Of a stretch of DNA of 64,000 nt, positions 55,495 to 64,000 are shown in pieces. The position numbers were made by a program, and so were the translations under genes. The first letter of the stretch is position 1. Each line of letters starts with the position of its first letter. Source of the stretch: an uncultured Mycoplasmataceae bacterium (GTDB lineage Bacteria > Bacillota_I > Bacilli_A > Mycoplasmatales > Hepatoplasmataceae). The notes beneath the pieces were generated by a model. The model ran no database searches. It was not told the DNA's origin and saw only the letters and a list, made by a program, of their open reading frames with translations. Location: contig CAMZOE010000010.1 of the NCBI GenBank assembly GCA_947330515.1, forward strand, positions 1 to 64,000, read 5' to 3'.

Positions 55495-57423
55495 TTACTT
55501 GTAAATAAGATTTAATATCTTATCTTTTTTATAAATGATTTTTGAAATTTTTTCAATTTCAATTCGATGTTGTTTAATTAATTGATCAAATTGAACTTTT
55601 AATGTTGGTTCAAGTTCTTCATAAGAAGAACTGAAATCATCACAAGAAATAAAAAACTCTTCATCAATAATCATTTTGATAAATTTACCATTTTTTTGGA
55701 ATACTATTTTTCTTTCTACTTGAAGTTTAATATCTAAAAGTTCAGGTCATTTAGCAAAAGATAATTCCTCTGTAAAAGTTGTTTTTGATCATAACTCTTC
55801 AGCGATATGAGGTGCAAATAATGATAATGCTTGAAGAAACACTTTATAATTTTTTTCACTAATTTCTTTAGAAGCATAAAAATAGTTTACAAAAACCATC
55901 ATATCTGAAATTGCATTATTAAATTTAATCTCATTAATATTTTTATCAAAAGAAGATAAAAAATTGTTATATTTTACATCATCTTCATAATTTGATTCTT
56001 TTTTAAAAGATAATTTTTGATTAATATTGTAAACTCTATCTAATCATGTACGAATTCCTTTAATACCTTTATTCGATCATGGTTTAGCATCTGCAAGTGG
56101 TCCCATGAACATTTCATATAATCTTAAAGCGTCAGCACCATAAGTTTCGATTACTTCATCTGGAGAAACAGTATTACCTTTAGATTTAGACATTTTGTCT
56201 CCATCAGTTCCTAAAATCATTCCTTGATTAAATAATTTAATAAATGGTTCTTTTGTTTCAACAACTCCAATATCATATAAAAATAGATGTCAAAATCTTG
56301 CATATAATAAATGAAGAACAGCGTGCTCTTGTCCACCGACATAAAAGTCAACAGATAATCATTTATTTAAACGTTTTTTAGCTTCTTTACTATCTAAGTC
56401 AAGAATAATATCTTTACCATTTTCATCCTTATCTTTTAAAATATAAGCAATGTAGTATCAACTAGATGCCGCTCATTGTGGCATTGTGTTTAAATCCATT
56501 GTTCCTTTGATTCCATGATTATCATATTGAATTCAATCAGTTGCTTTAGATAATGATGGTTTGCCATCTTTAGAAAACGTATAGTCCTTAATTTCAGGAA
56601 GTATAATTGGATAATCTTGTTCAGGAATTAAATATAATTCATTATTTTCTTGATGAACAATTGGAAATGGTTCCCCTCAATATCTTTGTCTTGCAAAAAT
56701 TCAATCATGAAGATGTAAACCCTTCTCTTTCTTCCCTTCATTATAAATTCAATTTTTTTGCAACTTAATAATATTTGTTGGTCAATTTAAACCATCAAGA
56801 TTTTCAAATAAACGATCAGCATACTTAGTAATTTTTAATACTCATTGTTTCATTGGTTTTTTTACAACAGGAAAATCACCACGCTCTGAAAACATTTTAC
56901 CATCAACAATATTTACCTCTTCATTTGAAAGAACAGTATTTAATTCTTCACATCAATTAATTTCTATTGCTTTAATTTCTGCAAGTCCATGTTTATATAG
57001 TTGAGCAAAAATTCATTGTGTATGTTGATAATAATATGGTTCAGAAGTAATTAACGTTTGTTCTCAATTAAATGAAAATCCAAAACTTTTTAATTGTCTA
57101 ACAAAATTACCAATATTTTTCATAGTAAATTCTTTAGGAGAATTATTTGTTTTGATTGCGTATTGTTCTGCCGGAAGACCGAAAGAATCAAATCCTATTG
57201 GATGAAGAACTTCAAAACCTTGCATTCTTTTTAACCTAGAATAAATATCTGTAATAGTGTACCCTTCTGGATGACCAACATGTAAACCTTGTCCTGATGG
57301 ATAAGGAAACATATCTAATGAATAATATTTAGGTTTGCTTGAATTTAAATCAACCTTGAAAATATTATTATCTTCTCAATATTTTTGTCACTTTTTTTCA
57401 ATTTCTTTATGTTTATAATTCAT
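55495..57423 (-). CDS. leuS: Leucyl-tRNA synthetase lacking CP1 editing domain
   Basis: [61 protein letters not shown]; only 643 codons, CP1 replaced by a short linker. Confidence 0.95.
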
Positions 57424-57437
57424 ATATGAATTATAAA

Positions 57438-57474
57438 ATAAAAAAAGAAACATTTAAGTTTCTTTTTTTATTTT
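57438..57474 (-). terminator. Terminator-like hairpin between the coiled-coil gene and leuS
   Basis: Minus strand GAAACTTAAATGTTTC followed by TTTTTTTATTTT. Confidence 0.6.
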
Positions 57475-57490
57475 TTTTATTTAAAAAGGA

Positions 57491-60400
57491 TTAATTGCTT
57501 TTAAGTAATTTAATTAATTTTTGAAATGATGTATGTTTTAAGAATTTTTTATAAGCATTTTCATCTTTATCAAGTTTTGAAATTAAAAGATTTAAAGCAT
57601 TAATTGGATTTTCAGGATTATATTTAATACCGAATTTATCTAATTCTTCAAAAATAATAGTTTTGAATGAAATTTCATTTTTATTAGAAATTTTTGAAGA
57701 TAAAATTGAATTTGATAAACGTTTCATATTTCAGAAATATGGTTTAACTTGACTAAGTTTGTATGGTTTTTTCATTTCTAAATATTCTTTTGAAGAAAAA
57801 ATTTCTTTAGATTCATTATCGTAATCAACAAATAAGAAGATTTGTGAAAATTCTTTTTGTTGAGTTGTTTCTAAAACTTTTTTAATTTCATTTTTAGATG
57901 ATGGAAGTTTAATAAATTCATAAATAAACTCAGACATTAATATTTGTTCTTTATCTACAATTCATTTAATAAATTCTGTTGATAAAGGAGATGTTAAAAT
58001 CAATCTTTCTTTTTCAAATGAATTTTGTTCAAACCCTTCAGATAAATTATTTAATCTTAAAAATTCATCACGTTTATTTAATTGTACTTCAACTTTATTG
58101 ATTCTTTTTTTCAACTCATCATTTTTTAGTTTTAAAAAATCTTTTTCTTTAGTTAATTTTATAACTTTATTTTGAGTATCAATAGAATTATTGTTTTTTC
58201 CAAGTGATACTAATTTGTCTTTTAAAGAATCGTTTTCTTCTTCTTTGGTAATTAAAGTTTCTTTTAATTGATTAATTTTTAAGTTCGCTTTTTCTAATTT
58301 CAAGTCATTATTAGAATCTTTGGATTTTTTCAGTTTTATTTCTTTAAATTCTTTTTCTTGTTTAGCTAATTTTGCTTTTAAATCTTTAACTTCTTGTTCT
58401 TGTTTTTTAATTTGAGTTTTTAACTCTTTTGAATCATCAGCTTTAGTTTTATGATCTTCTTTTTCTTTAGCTAATTTTGCTTTTAAATCTTTAACTTCTT
58501 GTTCTTGTTTTTTAATTAGTTCTTTTCTATTATTTTCATTCTCTTTAGAAGAATCAGCTAATTGACTTTCAAGGTTATCAAGTTTATCTTTTAATTTTTG
58601 ATTTTCATCATTAATTATATTTGTTTGTTTTTTTGTTGTTTTTTCTAGTTCGCTAATTGCTTTTTTCATTTCTGAAATTTTAGCGGATTGAAGTTTAGCG
58701 TTTTCTTTTGCCACTTCTTTTTGTTCTTTTAACTTTTGAGTTTGTTCTTGAATTTTAATTAATTTAATTTCATATTTTTCTTTTAAGGAATCAACTGTTG
58801 TATTTGATTTTTCAGTAATCATTTCTTTTTCTTCATTTAAAGAAGTTATTTTATCTTCAAGTTCATTAATTGTTTTTTCAAACTCATCATTTTGTTCTTT
58901 TAATTCATTTTGAATTGCTTGGAATTCAATTGTTTGTTCTTCTAATTCTTTTTGATTAGTTTTATGTTTTTCAATTTCAGCTTCATAATTTATAAGTTTT
59001 TTGTTTTTAGTAATAATTGCTTTTTGCAATTCATTTAATTTTGCTTTTAACTCTTTTATAGAAGTTGTTTTTTCTCTTAATTTTTCATCTTTAGAATTAG
59101 AACTTTCATTTGCTTTTTGTAATTTAAGTTCTAATTTTGAAAAATTATTTTTTCAAGTTTCAATTTCATTATCTTTAGTTGATAATTCAAGTTCATTATT
59201 ATGAGTAAGTGTTTCAATTTCATTTTCCAATGTTTCAATTTCAACTTCCAATTTATGAGAAATTTCCATTAATTTAGAATTTTGTTCTTGTGTTTTAACC
59301 TCTTGGATTTTTAAAGATTCTGTTTGGTCTTGAACAATTTGTAGTTTTTTACCTAAAAGATCATTTTCTTTTTGTAATGTTTTAACGGAAGTATTCGCTT
59401 CTTTTAAATCTTTTAAAGATTCTTTTGCTTTTTCAAAATGTAATTGTTTTTGTTCTTCAGATTTTTCTAATTTTATAATTAAGCGTTCTACTTGATTTTC
59501 TAAGCGTTCATTTGAAAGTTTATAATCATTAATTATATTTGTTAATTCTGTTTCTGAATTTTCTAAAGTTTGTAAGTCTTTCTTAATGTTTTCTTTTTCT
59601 TCTTCTATTTCGTTATTTTTTTCTTTAAGATCACTTAGTTTTGCTTCAAAATCATCTTTTTCAACTATCATTGATTGAATTTGATTGTTTAAAGTTTTTA
59701 CCTGTTCATTAAGTTCATTTTGAAGTTTTTCATTTTCTTCTTCAATTTCTTTTTGAAGTTTTTCGTTGTTTTCTTCAGTTTCTTTTTGAAGTTTATTCAA
59801 TTCATCTATTTGTTCATTGAATTTTTCAATTCTTTCATCTTGAACTTTAACTCTATCACTTCTTGCATTTAAATCTCTAGTGATTATATTAATCATTGAT
59901 TCACTTTCAATAAGTTTATCTTTTAAATTAGACAATTCATTATTTTTTTCAATAATTATTTCATCTAATTTATCTTCTAATCCTTCAATTAATATATTTT
60001 TTTCATCAAGTTTTTCTTCTAAAATACTAACATCTTTTTTTGTAGATTCAATCATAACTTGACGATTGTTTGATAAAATTGTTTGTTCTTGTAATTTTTT
60101 ATCTAACTCATCTATCTCTTGATATTTTTCAATTTCTGTTTTTTCTAATTCTGTTTTTTGATCATTATTAGTTTGTGTTAATTGTTTGATTTGAACAAGA
60201 GCTGACATTAAATCTTTTTCTGTTTCTAATAGCTTACCATTAGTGTCTCCAAAATCTTTTTTCAATTCTTCATGTTCAATATGTTTACGGTCTAATTTAT
60301 TTTTAATTTCTGAAATTACTTTTTCAGATGATAATTTTTCTTGTTCAACTTCAAATTCCAAACGATCAATATCAATTTTTTGTTCATAATTTGTTGTTTT

Positions 60401-63160
60401 TAATTGTTCAAGATCTTTTTGATATTCATTTTGATTATCTTTTATTTCAACATTTTCTCTTTTTAAATCATTTATTTCATCTCTTAAAACCAATTCTCGA
60501 TTTTCTAATGATTTTTTAAGAATTATTTTTGATGCTTCAATTTTATCATTTAACAATTCTGTTTGTAGTAATCTTGAATCAAGAAGTTTTAATTTTTCAT
60601 ATTTTACCGCATCTTCTTCTTCAAGTGCTAATTTTTTAGCTTCTAAAGCGTCATATTGTTGTTGTAAAATTTCATGTTTAGAATTAGCATAATAAAGTTC
60701 ATCTTTATTAGTTAATTCTAAATTTTCTAATTCAACTTTTATTTTATTGTTTTCTAATTCAATATCTTGATGAGCTTTTTTAAGTTCTTCATTAATTTCT
60801 TCTAATTTATCAATTTTAACTTCAAATAAATATATTTTTGCATATAATTCATCATATTCTTTTTCATTATTTTTTAATTTATTATTTAATAATGTTATTT
60901 CTTTATTTGAATCCATTAATGTTTTTTCATGTTTTATTTCATAAGCATATTTTTCTCTTGTTGCTTCATTAATTTTACTTTGATTAATTTTAGAATCAAA
61001 ATAATGTTTTGTTAAATTAATTTTTAAATCATTTAGTGCTTCTTTTAAATCTTTATTTTCATCAATTAATGATTCTAATTCTTCATTATTTAAGTTATTT
61101 TCATTTTTAGATTCATCTACTAAATAACTATTTTTCAATTCTAGATATTGTTCATATAATTCTTTTTCTCTTTCGATGACAGTATCATAATTTTTTCTTA
61201 ATTCTTTTTCTGAATTCTCTAAAAGAAAAATTTTATTTTCAAGTTCATTAACTTCATCATCATGATTATCTTTTTGTAACTCTTTTTCATTATATTCATT
61301 AAGTTGATTTGTTAATTCACTAATAATTTTTTTGGTTTCTTTATCTTCTTCTACATTATTTTCATTTATTAAAGTAATTGTTTTTTTCAATTCATCAATA
61401 ATACTATTACTTTTTTCTTTTGTTTCAACTAGTTCTTCATTAAGTTTATTTATTTCTGTTTGTAAAAGTTCTTTTTCTTCTTTAATTTGTAAAAGATCAC
61501 TTTGTTCTTTTTCATTTACAAGTGGTTTTGAAGTTGTAGTTAATTCAGTTTTATTAGTATCAGTTTTTTCTTCAAGATAATCAATATAATCATTCAATTC
61601 TTGATTTTCTTTTTCTAAACTTAACAATTCATCTTGAAGATTAACAAATTCTTCATCTTCATCATCGTTCACATATTTAATTTCTTCTGAAAGAATATTA
61701 TTTTTTTGATTAGTTTCTAAAAGTTCTTCTTCTTTTATTTCTAAAGAATTTTTTAATTTGTCTATTTCTTGTAATAAAGCAATTTCTTTTAATGAATCAA
61801 GATTTTCTTTATCTACTTCAAGAAGTAATAAATCATTAACGTTTTCATATCTTTCTTTATCTGTTAAAAAGATTGTTGAATAAACGATTTTTGATTTTAT
61901 TTTATTAGCTATAAAAAATAATAAACGATCTTTTGTTACTTTTGGATAAGAATCAACTAATTGTTCTGTAAAGAAAATTTTGTTTTCTTTATCTTGTAAA
62001 ATAATATTTAATACTTGAAAGAAGTTTAAAAATCCACTTCCTAAATTTTCTAAATTATAAATTTCATTATTTGAATCGACAATTCTTATAATTACAACTT
62101 CATTTTCATGATATGAAAAAGGAATTAATTTTATTTCTTTTATTTTAATATCATTGTTTTCACTTAATTTTAAATAGTAAGCAAAAAATTCTTTAAGTTT
62201 ACTTTTTACTTTTTGTGAAAGTTTTCCATTACTATTTTTTCTTTTTGTTAACTCTTTGAATAAATCTTCTTTTGTTGCATTAAAGAAAGAAAGAAAAACA
62301 GACAATCAATCCTTTTGATTATCAATTATGTTTACAGTTTTTCCATAATTTTCATCTTGTTTAATGAAAACAATGTTTTCTTTTAAGTAAGCAAAAATTT
62401 CTAAACGAATATCATTAGTTTTTAGTTCTCTTCAAATTTCAGTTACACTTTTTAATAAAGGAATTAATTTTTCGATAAATTCAATTTCAAATGATTCTTT
62501 GCCATTTGTTCCATGAACTAAAATATCATTAATTAATTTATATGAATCATTTTTATTTTGAATAATGGATTTATTTAATGTAATAAAAATTTCAAAAATA
62601 CCAATAACATTTTCAAAAGTAATATCTTGAATATTATTTTCTAAATCTTCCATATGATTATTTTCTTGAACAATTATATGATTTCTTTTTGAAGATGAAT
62701 ATTTTTTATTGTTAATGAATAAATATTCTCTAATTAACTTTTTAAAACTTTTTTCATCTTTTTCTCTCAATGAAAAGAAATTATTTCAAATATTAAAAAA
62801 ATCTTGATTTAAAAAATTAATATCGTTTTCAACATTAACTGAAACATCAGGAAAAATACTAGCATTTTTATTTACTCTAACTAAATAATTTAAATTTTTA
62901 TATGTTTTTCCATTTTTGGAGACAAAATTATCAAAATTAAAATTAATTTCAATATCTTTATCTAAAGAAGAATTAAAATCTATAGCATCAAATAAGTTAT
63001 ATCCTAATGCTTTTTCAATCGCTTTTGTAATATTTTTTTTACCCGATCCATTTTTGTTCGAATAAATTGTTAAATTTTTATCTGGATGACTAAGATTGTC
63101 TAACTCTACACCATCATCATTAAAGTTTCTAAAATTTTTTATTTTTATTTTTTTTAACAT
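57491..63160 (-). CDS. 1890-aa protein: N-terminal SMC/OLD-like degenerate ATPase, ~1400-aa coiled coil, C-terminal globular domain
   Basis: Six track ORFs (57491, 57731, 57962, 59153, 62432, 62786) share one frame and join through TGA; N-terminus MLKKIKIKNFRNFNDDGVELDNLSHPDKNLTIYSNKNGSGKKNITKAIEKALGYN. Confidence 0.85.
58361..58517 (-). repeat. 52-bp perfect direct repeat (58361-58412 and 58466-58517), offset 105 bp
   Basis: tttagctaattttgcttttaaatctttaacttcttgttcttgttttttaatt present twice; encodes IKKQEQEVKDLKAKLAK. Confidence 0.9.
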
Positions 63161-63281
63161 TTAACTTCACCTGTCTTAATTTAAAATACTTATATTTAAA
63201 AATAAGTATTAATGTTATATTCATTATTATTTATAATTATAAACTATATCAACAAATTGAATTAATTGTTAAAAAAAATAA

Positions 63282-63307
63282 AAAAGAGAGATAATGTTTC
63301 TCTCTTA
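63282..63307 (-). terminator. Terminator downstream of tRNA-Ile
   Basis: Minus strand AAGAGAGA-AACATTA-TCTCTCTT followed by TTTTATTTTTTTT. Confidence 0.75.
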
Positions 63308-63346
63308 TAATATTCACTATTTTTAAAATATAATCTACTTTAAAAA

Positions 63347-63423
<77 letters not shown>

Positions 63424-63439
63424 ATAAAAAAAGATAATA

Positions 63440-63841
63440 CTATCTTTTTGAAAATTGTGGGGATTTTCTAGCACCTTTAAGACCATATTTTTTACGTTCT
63501 TTAACTCTAGAATCTCTTGTGATTAATCCTGCAGCTTTTAACACTTTACGATATTCAGTAGAAGATTCAAGTAATGCTTTAACAATTCCGTGTCTTACAG
63601 CACCGGCTTGTCCACTAATTCCACCACCACGCACATTTACTTTAATATCAAATTTATCTACATTTTCAGTAATAACTAAAGGTTGCATTAAATCTTGAAT
63701 TAAAGTTTTTCTTGGGAAATAATCTTCAATATTAGTTTTATTAATTAAAATTTTTCCAGTTCCGTTAGGAATAAGAATAACTCTTGCAACAGAAGTTTTT
63801 CTTCTACCTGTTCCTAAATATCTTAATTCATCTTTACTCAT
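63440..63841 (-). CDS. rpsI: 30S ribosomal protein S9
   Basis: [22 protein letters not shown]...[17 protein letters not shown]. Confidence 0.97.
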   Translation of the reverse strand: MSKDELRYLGTGRRKTSVARVILIPNGTGKILINKTNIEDYFPRKTLIQDLMQPLVITENVDKFDIKVNVRGGGISGQAGAVRHGIVKALLESSTEYRKVLKAAGLITRDSRVKERKKYGLKGARKSPQFSKR

Positions 63842-63849
63842 ATTACTAT

Positions 63850-64000
63850 TTATTTCCTTTTAATTCTAATACTTCTGGTTGTTGTGCTTGATGTTCATGT
63901 TCTTCATTACGATAGACAAATAATTTTTTAATTTGTTTTCTACCTAACCTATTATGCGGTATCATTCCTCATATTGATCTGTAAACCATTTCTTCAGGAT
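63850..64000 (-). CDS. rplM: 50S ribosomal protein L13, C-terminal part (runs off window)
   Basis: [16 protein letters not shown]-equivalent end: [47 protein letters not shown] upstream of rpsI. Confidence 0.9.

Noticed and set aside
59880-61580. Plus-strand ORFs opposite the coiled-coil gene (59880-60062, 60328-60519, 61332-61580)
   Set aside because: Low-complexity antisense of Glu/Lys-rich coding sequence; no start context or recognisable domains.

Overview
AT-rich mollicute chromosome segment, almost entirely coded on the minus strand, using genetic code 4 (UGA=Trp). Most short ORFs in the supplied track are pieces of longer genes split at in-frame TGA. I merged them by frame, and the window itself carries a tRNA-Trp with a UCA anticodon. 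Left to right: a decayed IS3-family transposase; a 1264-aa surface protein with nine ~97-aa FN3-like repeats; rpoC-rpoB-rplL-rplJ-rplA-rplK-nusG-secE-rpmG, a SigH-like sigma factor, rlmB and cysS; oppABCDF; an ECF S-component; tyrS; an M42 aminopeptidase; two tandem DegV/FakB genes; a membrane protein, tRNA-Trp and acpP; a giant FtsX-like permease; proS; pstS-pstCA-pstB-phoU; a 480-aa unknown; pcrA; an RDD protein; folD; a tRNA-biology cluster (leuS, trmB, tRNA-His, tsaE, tsaB, asnS, tsaD); a 1890-aa coiled-coil protein; then tRNA-Ile, rpsI and partial rplM. Best candidates for follow-up: (1) the 1890-aa protein, which looks like a catalytically degenerate OLD/SMC-like ATPase split from a possible TOPRIM-like C-terminus by ~1400 residues of coiled coil; (2) LeuRS with the CP1 editing domain absent, known from Mycoplasma mobile, which suggests M. 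mobile or a close relative; (3) a divergent SigH-like sigma factor in the Bacillus-like syntenic position; (4) a possible degenerate GGDEF-like protein; (5) mutually exclusive hairpins upstream of folD. No CRISPR array or rRNA was seen.
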